Shown: positions 45,501 through 58,500 of the stretch, piece by piece
Numbering within the stretch: the stretch's first letter is position 1
Layout of the letters: the number at the start of each line of letters is the position of its first letter
Source: Sceloporus undulatus
Lineage: Eukaryota; Chordata; Lepidosauria; Squamata; Phrynosomatidae
Reading direction: 5' to 3'
DNA length: 64,000 nucleotides
Assembly: GCF_019175285.1 (NCBI RefSeq)
Contig: NC_056524.1
Coordinates: 149,175,832-149,239,831, forward strand
The notes under the pieces: model-generated
Told to the model about the DNA's origin: nothing
What the model saw: the letters and a program-made list of their open reading frames with translations, nothing else
Databases searched by the model: none
Position numbers and translations under genes: made by a program

Positions 45501-46207
45501 GCTCATAGAGTAAACCTTTTTGAACTACAAGTCTCTAAAACATAACATTGGCCCCCAAGGTACAGTACTAATGCATGCATCCTCTAATCTTGTTTCTCAT
45601 GGTAGAAGTCAGTCAACACTGAATGAAAATCCAAATATTCCTGACCATCTGTTTTGAGCAGCAAAAGAAAGTAACATCTGTCAGATGATTTGTAAGATGA
45701 TGATGATGATGATGATGATGATATAATTTTTATTTATAAACCGCTTTTCCGCGATGATCAAAGCGGTCCCACAAAGATACCAGTGTGAAGACACAATCCA
45801 GTGGCAGGACATTCTGGGTTCACATCTTTCAGAGAAATGCTCTGCCAGAGGGAGACTTCACAAATGTCTTACCTCTACTGAGGAAAGCTTTGAATCAATT
45901 CCAGCATTGGTAGAAAAACTGGGATATACAGTAGTAAGAGAGACTGTGGATATGAAGGTGTAACTGTCTTCCTATTGAGAGCAGTGAGGAAAGCCTGAAA
46001 GCAAAGCAAAGACTGTAAAAGGCCATTAAACAAAACAAAAAAAGGATCCTGCTTTTTGCCTTGTGGCTGGCAAGATAGGACTGCTATTTCCCATCTTCAA
46101 GATTGTTCTGTAGGTCCTCTTATTAATATCGCTCATGTGCCAGACTGAAAGCACAAGTAAATGTGCTTGGAAGCCCCTCTTCCCTAGTCCAATCCAAAGG
46201 GCGCACA

Positions 46208-46425
46208 TAGCCTTCTACATTTGTGGCTTTGACTTTTGCAAAATTGATTAATATGTCCTCTAGAAATGTCTAGGTCCTCCAATGTGGTTGCTGGAAGTTG
46301 ACCATAGTAACGTTGGAGGACCTAGAAAATCCTAGATGAAAACAGTGTTTTTTTTATATGCAGGTTTTCCAGTTTCATGGAGGTCCTGTATTTATAATCC
46401 CAGCAAATGTAGTGGGCCCACTATT
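46208..46425. mobile_element. Tigger/pogo-like family T2 copy, short
   Basis: 'cttctacatttgtggctttg' at the left, 'ggaagttgaccatagtaacg' inside, 'aatgtagtgggcccact' at the right. Confidence 0.5.
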
Positions 46426-48009
46426 TATATGCCATTTCCAAGATTATATCTCTGTCATGCTACTGTAGAACACACGAGAATTAGCTCAGTTTTTGTAGTT
46501 CTTCGAGATCTATAGCAAGGGTAGGGAATTGTATGTGGCTATGTGGCCATATTAGCCCCCCAAGACATTTTCTTGAGCCACATCACCTATAAAATGGGTG
46601 TGGGCATTTTAGTCATGTTTTGGAGGCCCCTGGGCCATTTTAGGCCCTGAGAAACCATTTTTTAGCAACGGTGACCCAGAATTATTTCCTGTTCACTTCT
46701 CGTTTTAGAGAAAGATCTTTGCTGGATTTAAAATGCCTCAGAGGAGGCCAAAATATAGCAAAAGGGCCCCTACGCACCTAGAAGGTATATGGGGGCAAAA
46801 TGTTTTTGAAAGTGTATTTTCAATGCTGGGCCAAAAAAACAACAACACCCCTGGGGGGCTGCACTTTGTCCAAGCCTCCTCTTCTGTTGGATTAAATAAG
46901 CAGTGGGCCAAAATGGAAGGCACTGATCCAGTTCATCTGTGCTCCTACTCTTTGTGCAGTTGCTCCAACATTAAAACAATGCCTAATATGGCAAAATGAG
47001 AATGAAATTAACATTTTATATATTTGTTAACATTGAAATGGCTCCGACACGCAGAACATGGACTTTTCACCGAAGAACCTTTTGCTTGGCATCTACCCAT
47101 GATTTCTGTCACTTCTTTTCTGTAGGAATAGTCCCAAACATTTTGTCCAGTGTGCTTTTTGTTTTGCTCTTGCATGGTGCCACCTATTGCTTGCACCTTT
47201 TGCACTATGCAAAATCCATTCTTTCTACAGGGAACTTCAATCTTCATGCTTACTCACCTTTAAGAAAAAGAGATAGTTGTGATGCCACAGCAGAAGTACT
47301 CGAGTTGCTGCCTCTTGGCACATGTGGTAAACTAAGCTGTCAACCATGCGGCCCAGTTATGGTTATTCCTTTCCAAATTCCTCCTCCTTTCTTGCCCTGA
47401 ATAACGTCTGACTGAACAGCATCACAAGAATTTCCTGATAATTAAATGATTTCGGTTCCTTAGCCCAGACACTGCAGTAGAAAAACACCCAAGAGAAGCC
47501 ACTCCCTCCTCTTTCTGGAAATTAATTCATGATTTAATGTCGTTGCATCAGACTTGGCAGCAGTGCTTCCATGATAATGAAAGAATAAGATGAAAGTCTT
47601 GAGAATCAAGAAGGAAGATGGAAGGAAAGGGGGTAAGTGCACAGACAGAGTCAAGTTCTGTGTCATGTCAGCCGAAAGGTCTCGTTTGGAACAGCTTGTA
47701 TCTTTTCTTACTACAGACTAACACCCATTTTTCATCTCTCCCCCGCTCCTCAATGGAGTTTAATTGGGGTAGTGTTAGAGACATTATTTGGCTGGGTAGA
47801 AGTCGTGTTGCCAGAAATGAATAAAACTCAAGGCAGGTATTGGGATCCAGAAGAGGCCACCAGGGCATCCTTTTCTTGAAAACATGTTTCCAGAAGGGTG
47901 GGTGTGTTGTGAAGCAAAATGTACTGTGAAGTAAAGTGCAACTAAGGCTGCAGTAGTCAGTATTCAAAAGGACTGGATGGCCCTTCTGGTCTCTTCCAAA
48001 CGACTCTAT

Positions 48010-48228
48010 GGCCTGTTACAGACAGCCAAAAGAAAGCTGATTTGGGTCCTTTGGAGGTATGCTATTTAAATGATGCATGGGACCTAAGAATCCGGAAGCT
48101 GACCAAAGCTGCACTCCAGTGCTTAGGATGGGTGGCTTTGGTGCGACCTCTGGCTCTTAGGACCCGCATCATTTAATAGCATACCTCCAAAGAGACCCGA
48201 GCTTTATTTTGGCAGTCTGTAACAGGCC
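48010..48228. mobile_element. Palindromic MITE family B
   Basis: 219 bp. 'ggcctgttacagacagcc' and 'ggcagtctgtaacaggcc' are inverted ends, and the whole element folds on itself around 'ccagtgcttagga'. Confidence 0.85.
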
Positions 48229-50666
48229 TGAGATTCTAGTCCATCCTCTTTCCCAGAATGCCTTTGGCTCTAGAGTAGCAGGAAAATGAACCAATGCTTC
48301 ACTTTGCAGTGTATGTATCCACCCTCTATTATCCTAATTATCTTTAGGAAAACAAAGGAGTGAGCCCAGCCCAGTTCACTACTGCCTGGCAAGGCCTTTG
48401 CAGTGGAAGCACCAAGTGGCAGGGAGCCCAGTATGGTGCTGTAGCAGTCCCCAGAGACACTCGCTTTAACAGCATCACTTAAGCAATCTCAGAAATGCCT
48501 CGTAACACCTCTCGAGAAAGCAGCATACGTTTTTGACAACAGCAACAGAATACAAACTGTCCCTGTTCATGTCACTGAAGCCTGTTGTTGATCAAGGCTA
48601 CCGCCTAGTGTTGGCATTTCAGGACCAAAATCTGAAACCCAAAAGTGCAGTCTTGTGATGTCACAACAGAAGGACAGGCAATAAATGGACAATGAGCCAG
48701 AACGGCTTGTGGAAATGAGCATAAATGCGAAACTAATAAAGATGGGGTTTGAATTATTACCCAACTAGTTAGAGAAGTAAGGATTGGAATGATGTAAGAG
48801 ATGCCAATGGTATAGATATAAAATTCCACTCCTAACAGAGATCAGGGTGAGAAATATTTATGAGAAGTCATGAAAGAAAGAAGGATTTGACGAAAGCACG
48901 GGGGGAAAAAATCTCAGGAAGTTAGAAGAAGGAAGTTTAATGTTATAATGTATGTAATATGTTACTATTAAGCTTATATGTTGATTTTGTCTGATGTTCT
49001 ATGTCAATATATTTTGTTTTATGTAAAAAAAAGAAAAAGAAATAAGCACAAATGCAATCAGGTGCAGAATTTCGGTAGAACTTGGCTAACTGGGTGATAA
49101 AACAACCCAGAGCCATGGAAAGGGCATCAAAGCATTTTTGAGCTGGCAGCAAATAGGACCAAGTGCTACAGCAGCTGCTACCATTCCTACTAGGGCTTGC
49201 ATCCTATATTATCAAACCTAAAGCGCATGTGGAGAGTTTTTCTGGCCCTTATGTTTCATTGCCAGCCCAAGGCTCAGCAACACTAATACCTTTGGTTTAC
49301 AACAAGAAGTCTCATGAGTCCAAATGCTGGTGTCCCACCTCTTACCTTCCTGCAAAGGGCATGACAGGTCCAAGTGCACCCACCAGCTCTTTCCCCAGTC
49401 TTTCTTGGCCATTGCAACCCACACAAACACCTTCACACTGTGTCCTCAGCTGGGAGTGGGTGAAATAGGTGCCCAGTCTATAATGCAGGGGAAGAAAAAG
49501 TGCAGTCTATAAACTACTTACGGCCCTTTTAGGGGTCCCAGCCATGTTAAAACATGGGAGGGAGTACTCAGGGGACAGTTTTGTTACACTCTGGGGTGAC
49601 AGGTTTTCTTAAGAGAAGCCATTTTAAAACCAGAAAGCAAATTGGAAGTTGAAAAGGCAGAATTCCTCGCTTCTCCCCAGAGGGCATGAGGGATTTTTAG
49701 TTTAATCCCCCCCATAAGTAAATAAAAAAGAATAAAAATACAGGGTTGGGTGTAGTCCTTTGAAGTTCCAGCGAAAGCCAATACAGCCCCTGAACCCCTG
49801 GATGTTGCCTACCCCACTTTAAATCCAGTTCTTTTCCAACATCACCACTCAGAGGTTTGCCTCCCTACCCAGGCACCAAAGAGTTGCATCCATTCTCTGA
49901 GCCCTGCCAAACCTACTAGTTCCCCATCACAAACAGGGTGGCATGAGTCTAGGTGGTTGATGCCATGCAGACCTACCTGGCACTGAAGGATAACCATGCC
50001 CCAACCTTAAAAAAAAAAGGGGGGGTTAGAAATGGGTGAATTCCTGAGGTGTCTAAATCCAAATTAGTAGGATTTATTTTAAATAAGCATCAGACAGCTC
50101 ATCTGAATCTCTCTTTCTTCAATGAGTTATTACAATCTCAGCCAACAGAACTCCAAGCTTCTGCTAGTTGGCTCACTCCAGCCCGTGTGGGCGTGGATCA
50201 AATTTAATGGCTGCCTTCATGTTCCCTAGCACATCTTTTACTACAGTGGGCACACATTCTAGTTTCTGTTATGGGACAAACAGTGATGAGCTTACAGTCT
50301 GTTTAGCTGCTGTCAGATCAAACCAAGGAAGAGTAACTTGTCTCACATGTTGGACTGACTTTTAAAGTTTCCTGTAATGTTGTCTGACCAAATAGTTGTG
50401 AAATTAGGTTTGTCTCTTCGTTTCAATAGTTTGGAGCCCAGTGATATCAGGGACCACTCTTGTCCATAGGAACCTGTCCTAGTCTTTAAATTTGGTGCTG
50501 TAGGTCCTGCTCCTTGACTCATCTCTAAAACCAGTTAGAGTACCAAGAACTAGTGACAAAGTTTTTAAATTCAGGTCCCTACCCATACTCCTCTTAAGAG
50601 ATGTGTGCTTGAATTAAGGTGTTTTACACAAAAGGCTTTGAAAATGCACCTTACTTAGCCTGATAT

Positions 50667-50894
50667 AATAATAATAATAATTTGTTTTATTTATATACCG
50701 CTATTCCAAAGATCATAGTGGTGAACAGCAAGTAAGCTAATTTGCCCCCAACAGTCTGGGTACTCATTTTAGTGACCTCGGAAGGATGCAAGCCTGAGTT
50801 GAGCTTGGGCCCTTTTGCTGGTCTTGAACTCGCAACCTTGTGGTTTTGAGTGAATGGCTGCAGTACAGGCATTTAACCACTGCGCCACCAGGAC
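50667..50894 (-). repeat. Sauria-type SINE with (TAA)n tail
   Basis: Same structure as 42287-42566, with only scattered differences, so the two copies are probably from one subfamily. Confidence 0.88.
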
Positions 50895-51051
50895 AGTGGT
50901 TAAATGATAAGTGGAAACGTGGGAGGTTCAGTTAACAAGATAGAAGAAAGTTGGAAGACTTTTATTGTGTTGACTATTAATATGTTTATTATATGTATGC
51001 TAGTAGTATGCATTTATTAATGTTTGTAGGTATAAGTACTAATTGAATCTC

Positions 51052-51052
<1 letters not shown>

Positions 51053-51079
<27 letters not shown>
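51053..51079. repeat. (CA)n microsatellite
   Basis: About 13 CA units. Confidence 0.95.
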
Positions 51080-51084
<5 letters not shown>

Positions 51085-51229
51085 TTTTCTGTGCTGGTGT
51101 GTACCTAACTTTGGTTTTAACAATATTTTTTCAATGAATTCAAAATAGAAAAGAAAATGTACTGGTTTCAAACGGTTTTAATCTAGTGTCTTGTATTGGT
51201 TATGCTACTGTTGCCTTGATGACTATGGC

Positions 51230-51452
51230 TTTAGGAAGTTTTTTTAAAATATTGGCTAAATTATCATTTTAACATTGTATATTGTAATTTATTTAATTTT
51301 GTTTTATAATTTAGGATGGGAGGTTAGGAGGGGGATAAATTTTAATTGGATTTGATATGTAACACATTGTTTTTACATGTTGTAACCCGCCTTGATTCCC
51401 TGTGAAAAGGCGGGCTATAATAAATCATATTATTGTTGTTGTTGATATATGT
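51230..51452 (+). mobile_element. L2-like LINE 3' end
   Basis: 'ttgtaacccgccttgattcc' and 'aaggcgggctataataaat' followed by (ttg)n, the consensus-like 3' end of the L2-type copies found on the other strand elsewhere. Confidence 0.6.
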
Positions 51453-52469
51453 TAATACATCATTAGTCAGCTGCAACTTTTAATTTTAAATTTCCTCTTA
51501 GGTTACTTGAAATTTTATTTTTCATTGTATATTTTGTGAATTGATTTTCAAACTGGCGATTTCCAGACACTTGTTCTAACAGGACCTGACAAACCCCAGT
51601 TGGCAGTTTGTCCCAAACATGGTCCAAGAGGCTTTCCGCTATCCATCAGTCAGTGGGTAGGTGAGCAAGGTATCCTACACAGCCATGATAATTTCCCCTG
51701 GCAATGCTGCACAGATTAGAATGAAGCACTTCTGGTTCTGGTAAGGCATTATACCAGGCAGAAAGCCAAAGAGAATATTATGCCCCTCAGCACTATCACT
51801 AAGTCCAGCAAAAACTGCAGGGATAAAGTCCAGATTCCTTCTAGTTAGATTAATCTTTTGCAAGCTCAAGCAAAGAATGTGCTCTGTGTGTATTTCACTG
51901 TTGTCCCTTAGGCAGAGAAGTCTAACACCTTTAGGCTAGACTGCAAAGGTAAGGAAAGTGAGTTAAGAAGTTTCAGTAGGGGAGACAGATCTCTGCTGGA
52001 TGGATGCAGGTTGGCAGGGAGGAGGCTGGAGTCAAAGGAAGATGTGAACACACTTGCCAAGGAAAGAGCTTTGACAGCAAGGAAAGGGGAGGGAACTGAT
52101 GGGGTGAAAGCCAAGGATAGTGGGAGGTACAAAGCGGAAAAAGAGGTGTGGATCCAGCTGGGAAAACCTGAAGGCTGCTTTCTGCCTGTCTGCACTTGTC
52201 TATTGTTATTGGCAAAGCTGGCTCAGAAGTTCTGAATCACATTATATCCATTTGCTTTGGAGATCAGGGAGAAAAGAGTAAGGAAAGGGATAGAAAAGCA
52301 AAAACTAAGGGCTGTTGGGCATGCTATTTCTCTCTTCCTGGCATAAAGATGACAACAACCTCTGAGAAAGCAAAGGGAAAGGAGTAGCAAAAGAGCTGCA
52401 AGCAAGTAGGCTTAGCTGCAGAGGGAAAATGTGAAGCCTGAAGAATCAACTCATTATATGAATGGAAGG

Positions 52470-52529
52470 ATGGTGATCCTCCAAGTATTCCTGGTGCAGC
52501 ATCTGCTCTCCAGTCTTGGACCTGTGAAG
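52470..52529 (+). CDS. PRSS12-like exon 1: signal peptide
   Basis: ATG at 52470 has A at -3 and G at +4, better than the in-frame ATG at 52458, which would add MNGR. The frame upstream is closed by a stop at 52413-52415. Twenty hydrophobic-rich codons end at AAG before a gtaaga donor, in phase 0. Found by reading splice signals; no homology support in so short a stretch. Confidence 0.6.
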
Positions 52530-55500
52530 GTAAGAGATGTCATCGTCCCCGGTTTAAGTCATTTGACTGTTTAATGTCCTAAAGACACAGAGAAAGCATG
52601 GCCAGGGAAAATGTCATTTAATTGCTGCATATGGATGACTGTGAGCTTGGAAAACGTGATGAATATTCTCTATCAGGGGAAGAGGTACGTTGCGGGTGGG
52701 GGGATCATGAGAATAATGCAGAATTTAAGGCAATCCCAGCTACTCGCATCAGATTTTATAGTCTGTGTTTTCCATATGTCACGCCTTGCAATAGAGGACC
52801 TCTTTCCAATGGTGATTGATCATTTAGTCATAATGAGTGTGTGGTCTTGTAGCAGACACTTTTAAAAAAACTTGGTGCTAGGGTAGGAAAAGATATATCT
52901 AATTTACCGACGGATAGCTTTTTTACAATGACAAGTTAGAGGGCAGGAGTGAAGGTACCAGAGAAGAATGCTGCTGTCCAATCATTTGGACTGCAGCATC
53001 TTCATTCATGCTGAGTTAGGGGAGTGCCCCCTTAAACAAGCCCATCCCATGCTGTCTGATTCACGCAAGCAAGTGCACACACTGAATGCCAATATGCTGG
53101 CTGGCTGGACTGTTCCTTGCAGCACGTTCCCTGAGCGAGTGGCTCTACGTTGGGCTTTGCCTGTTTATTAAGAAAACAGTTGTTTTCAGTTATGAAGAGC
53201 GTTGAGAAACAGGGAACCATGATGTGGTATTATCCATTAAATTAACTGAGCAGTTATACAACAACTGCAGCAAGAATCTTATATGCAACCCTTTGGAAAA
53301 ATAAAGAACTCCCGGACATAGATGCATGGCTGTTAAAAAAAATGTATGGTTTTGTGGAAATGGATAAATTAACACAGTTGATCAAGAAAAACAATCGATA
53401 GATGAATTTAAGAAAGAACGGAGACCAGTGATTTTAATTTTATGAATGAAGAGAAGGGAAAATGTATGAGTATTGTGTTTGAATAGCCAAATGATAAAAT
53501 ATAAAGGTTTAGAAATAAAATTGAATATTGATACAGTAGTAAGAACTACAGTAGTGGTTAAAGAGGTAAAAACGTAACATACTAATATAGAGACAAATGC
53601 TTTGGAATTATAGAAAGTATATTAAAAATAATATATTCAAAATTCCAGATCTAGAGGAAATAAGGAAGTTGTAGACAGAGTATTAATGTTGACACCAATT
53701 TATTAATTATATTATATCTAAATAACTATTAAAAGGAGTGTCGATTGTATTGCTGTCTTTTTTTCTATTTTCATTTGCTGAAAACCAATAAAAATTAATT
53801 TTAAAAAATTAACATAGAAGTATTATTTTAAGCACTGACTCCTTCTCTAAGCAGGACAACTATCACTCGGTTTAAATTTCCTGGGCTCCCAGAGACTATT
53901 TTCGGGTGAAAAAAGAATGTTTGAAAAATTTAACAAGAATTTGTTTTGACCCCTGGGGCATCCAAACATGTTAAAAATGCCCTCCATATCTCTGGGAGGT
54001 CATTTTGGGGTACTCTGGATCTAAATAATATTGGGGGGGGGGGGGGGGGAATTTGATCCCCAGGGGCCATAAATATTGCCTGGGGGGGAGGTCACATGTG
54101 GCACGTGGGTTGCACTTTTGCTCCTGAAATATGAAAACAAAGCCAATCGAAAGCTAGTAGATTTCATAAATAAAGTATAATTTATCATGCATTTTTAGAT
54201 GCCCATGCCCCCCAAAAGCAAGGTGCATTGCCATAAGCCTCCCCACAAATTTGTTTTTACCATCTCGCTGTCTCCAAAGTCTGGTTGCAATATAATATTT
54301 CTCTGCATTCCTCCAATTCTGATAAGTGTCACATTCCAAAGGTTGGAGTTAAGATCTCAGACCATTAAGTATTATTCTAAGCCTTTTTATGGAAACCCAG
54401 CACTCATTAGCTTTGTTCAGAAAAACCATAATGAGAGGTAAACCCAAGCTACCAGGATAGTTATTGCTATTGTTAGGTGCCTTCAAGTTGGCTCTGGTGA
54501 CCGGTCTGCCAAGGTTTTCTTGACAAGATTTATTTGGAGGGGATTTGTCATTGCCTTCCTCTGGAACTGAAAGAATTTGACCTCCAAAAGGCGATCCAGT
54601 GGGTTTGGGGGCTGAGTGGGGATTAGAATTGTTTGAGTTTTTGTAACTATTTGTTCATCCTCTCCCCATCCCACCATTGCTTATTCTCCCTCTTAGTGGT
54701 AAAGTAAAACAAAGTGATACATAAAGAATTTTTTAAAAATTTCTTCCCTTCTTTTTTTAGACAAACTGGGTATTTCGGTCTCTTGGTTTATCTGTGAAAT
54801 GTACACCAAATAAATCTTGACCAGGATCCTACAAGCAAGTTCTGAAACTAAGCATCACCCCCTTCCATTAGAATAGCTTCACCCCTTTTTTAGCTATTAC
54901 AGCTACAGAGAGTTCCCTTCTCTTTTTTACACTTCCATCACTGATTTTTGTTATTTTTTTTAATTTTTGCTAATTTGGCCGGCGTAAAGTGCCATCTGTG
55001 CAACATCTTATAAACATTTTCTCTCATGTTGTAGTTTAATGTACATATGTTTTATTTTCTTCTTCCAAATCCCTTCCCATTCTTCCATACATATTGTTTC
55101 TCCCAGATCCTGTGCCCATCTGACCATATAATCTTTTACCTGCTCCTCTTCCTTTTCCCATCCTAGCAGGATTTTATAAATTTTTGCGACCAGATGGTCC
55201 GAATCTCTCAACAATACCTTCTCTATGTTGGTTTCAATTGTATTAATACCAATATTTTTATAATCTAACATAAATCTTTCCCTAATTCTCATGTACAAAA
55301 ACCAATTGCATCTTATACCATTATTATTTAGTTCTTCTATAGTTTTGAGTCTTAAATTTGTTCCATTCAATTTCAATAGCTCCTGATAAGTTATCCTTTT
55401 GTTTTGTAACATTTCTTCATTTCTGTATAGAGCCTCATTTGGTGATAAACTTAGTGGTAGCCTTCTGTTTAGTCTCATCTTATATTTCTCCCATACTTTC

Positions 55501-58500
55501 CATGAAGCATTCCTTATACAACGATTTTTAAAATCCCCATTATCTTTACCTTTATCATTAAGTATGCATGCCAGCCGTACACATTATCTATACCCTCCAG
55601 AGCTAGTAATTTTCTATCAGTTAACTTCAACCACTCCTTTAACCAATCCAATGCGCAAATGTGAAAATAAAGTTTTAAATTAGGTAGGCCAAGTCCTCCC
55701 CTGCTTACATCACCCTGTAAGACTTTAGTCTTAATTCTCGGCTTTCTTCCTGAATTTCAAATGAGGCTTCACTAATGATTTACTCAATGAGATTAGGATG
55801 CTGACCACTTTGTTTTTATTCTCATTTCTAACATTTCCTAACATGGAATGAATCTTATTCACTGTTGCATTTTGAGTCAGTTTTTTAACTGAGGTGTCCA
55901 TCTTTTATTTTTTCCTGGCTTGACTCCACTACAGACCTCATCAGCATACAAAAATGTGACATCGGAAATTGAAGGGTCGTTTATGAGGGATGGAGATCTG
56001 GGATAGTTGAGGAGCATGAGGGTGCAAGGGTAGATTCTGAAATTATAATCAGTTCCTTTTCCAGTAACTGGAGGTCATATAGCCTTTATAGGGCCTGTAC
56101 AGACAGGCCAAAATAAAGCTGCTTCAGGTCACTTGGAAGTATACTGTTTAAATGATGTATATGTCCTAAGAGGCCAAAAGCTGAGCGAAAGCCACGCTCC
56201 AGTCCTAAGGACTGGAGTGCAGCTTTGGCACAGCTTCTGGCCTCTTAAGATGTGTGTGTCATTTAAACAGCATACCTCCAAAGTGACTCGAAGCAGCTTT
56301 ATTTTGGCCTGTCTGTTTGGGCCCATAGTTTTGCTGCATTAGCAGATAACATAAGTAGTGGTTAAACAGACTGTGGAAAATAGCAACAGGCAGATAGATG
56401 GAAGAAGGATTTGAGATAAGTGATGTTGTGGGCTTGCTCCAAGAGTATGTCTTCCTGGGGTAAACCAGTTTTCTGCACATACAACTACATTTGTCCCTCC
56501 ACATTTGCTGGGGTCAGAGGCACAGGATCCCTGTGAATGTGGGGAAACCTCAAATAACAAAAACACTATGTTTTTGCTTGAGAGAACACCTCTCTAGGAA
56601 TCTCTAGTCCTCCAGTGCAACTCTGTGGTCAACATCTGCCAGACATTGGCCACAGAATTGAGCTGGAGGAGTTACAAATACCTAATGGATTATTCTCTTT
56701 AGGAATCTCTATGTCCTTCACTGTGACTTTTGGTGAAAGTTGATCACAGAGATGTGTGGCAGGACCTAGATACTCCTAGAGAGAACATATTAATAAAATC
56801 CACGAATTATCAAATCCACAAAAGTCAAAGCCGCAAATGTGGAAGGACGAGTGTATTTCATGATTAAACAGGGAGCGTAACAGCCAAATAGTGCTGTCGA
56901 CAGAGTGTTGAAGTGGGATTTGGAAGATCAGCTACCTCACAGCATTGTTGTAACGATAAAGAGAGAGGAGGAGAGAGTCACTTATGGTGCCTCCAGCTCA
57001 TCTGAGGAAAGGCAGAATGTAAAACTAACTAATAAAATACATACCTATGTATTACACATGGACAACCATTGTAAAAGCAAACTAGTTAATCTCTCATAAG
57101 CAGCAGACTGTATGTATCAATGGCAGGTTAAGGCCCATTACATGAAACACACACACCACTTTCAAGAAATAATCTAGCTGGGGCTTTGTGATTTAGTAGA
57201 AAGAAAAGCTCCTTAGCTGTATTTTATATTCTGCTTGATGGGTGCATGGATTGGAGGCCACTGTGAGGGGGAGGATTGCCCTCTCTGTCCTGACCTGTTT
57301 TCTCAAAAAGCAATGGGAATCTAGTATATGGAAACTGTATGTGGAAACAAAGAATAAGAAGGCACAATTTATTATCTGTGACAGGTGCAATAATTCTTCT
57401 TTCAGGCTATTTCTGCAATCTTCCTGCAGCAGCCTCCTCTCCCACTCCTTCCCCCGAGGTCCTTGGCCCTTTCCCCTTTCTCCCTGTGTGCATAAGCACC
57501 AAGAAAGGATGAGGAGCCTCATGGCAGGAGGCATTTTTTGCTGGTGAGCACCTGCAGTCCATCAACTATTCATTTGGTGGTACATTTCCAGAAGGGGCTC
57601 ATGGGTGAAAGTGTGAAAGAATGGTATGGGTGGGAAACAGTGGTCATTTGGATGTGTTTCCACCAGTCTTTTATGGATGTCACAACTTTAAAGGCAAAGT
57701 CAATTTTTATTTTACATTAGAAATATTTTTTAAAAATCTTGGGAGGGCCATATTCCAGTTTGGGAAGAGTCTTGAGGCAGGAGCTTCATTCTACCAACTG
57801 GCTGGGCCAAAGCAACATGGGCAAGGTTCATGTATTTTCCTTTAAAATGCAAATCAGTTCTGTCTGTCTCTTCCTAGAGTGCAGTAAGCATCAGGGAGTC
57901 AAAGCACAGTTTAATACCATACATCTCTGCCATACATCTCTACTCAGACATAAGCTCTAGGGCAAAGGACTGCTCAGTGCTGTGCATGTCTACCCTAAAA
58001 TTTGAGGCCTTTCAAAACAGGATATTTAAAATGTAAATACTGTATATATTCGACTGTAAGTCAATCTCATATATAAGTCGAGGGCAAGTTTTGGGACCAA
58101 AATTATGGATTTTGATATGACCTGTGGATAAATCAAGGGTAAAACGTAGGGGCATGTAATGAAGGATGAAATAAAGGAAAACAGTGCCAAAGAACTGACA
58201 AGATTCCAGCAGGCACAACTATTTGTGCATATCCTAAAGGTTGGATGGATGAGAGAGTAGAATGGGGTCAGTGCTTCCAGGGCAGATTAAACTCTTGCCT
58301 TTCACCATATATTAAAGTTCAGTACTTACATTGAACCGTAGATAAGTCGATTCAGGTTTTTTGGGTCAAATTTTTAACCTACATTTCTAGACTTATACAT
58401 GAGTTTATACAGTATGTTTAAAATCCCGCTTATCATTGGTGATAAAAATATGGGATTGCCTGTACAGTGGTACCCCGGGATACGAAATACCCACGTTACG

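Larger units (their letters stand above)
45245..52450. other. Intergenic region between CHCHD1 and the PRSS12-like gene
   Basis: 7.2 kb with no supported gene; ZSWIM8, next to CHCHD1 in human, is not seen. Holds MITEs T1 and T2, (ATG)n at 45697-45722 with a SINE-like tail, palindrome B at 48010-48228, a possible L1 3' end near 48890-49040, a SINE at 50667-50894, (CA)n at 51053-51079 and an L2-like 3' end. Most of 46430-47990, 48230-48880, 49040-50660 and 51450-52450 gives no signal. Confidence 0.65.

Noticed and set aside
56133-56342. Similar peptides on both strands (EVCCLND / EVYCLND)
   Set aside because: They are mirror products of the palindromic family B element, not genes.
56490-56857. 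CRISPR-like spaced repeats
   Set aside because: The recurring units are long and diverged inside a DNA transposon; this is a vertebrate genome.
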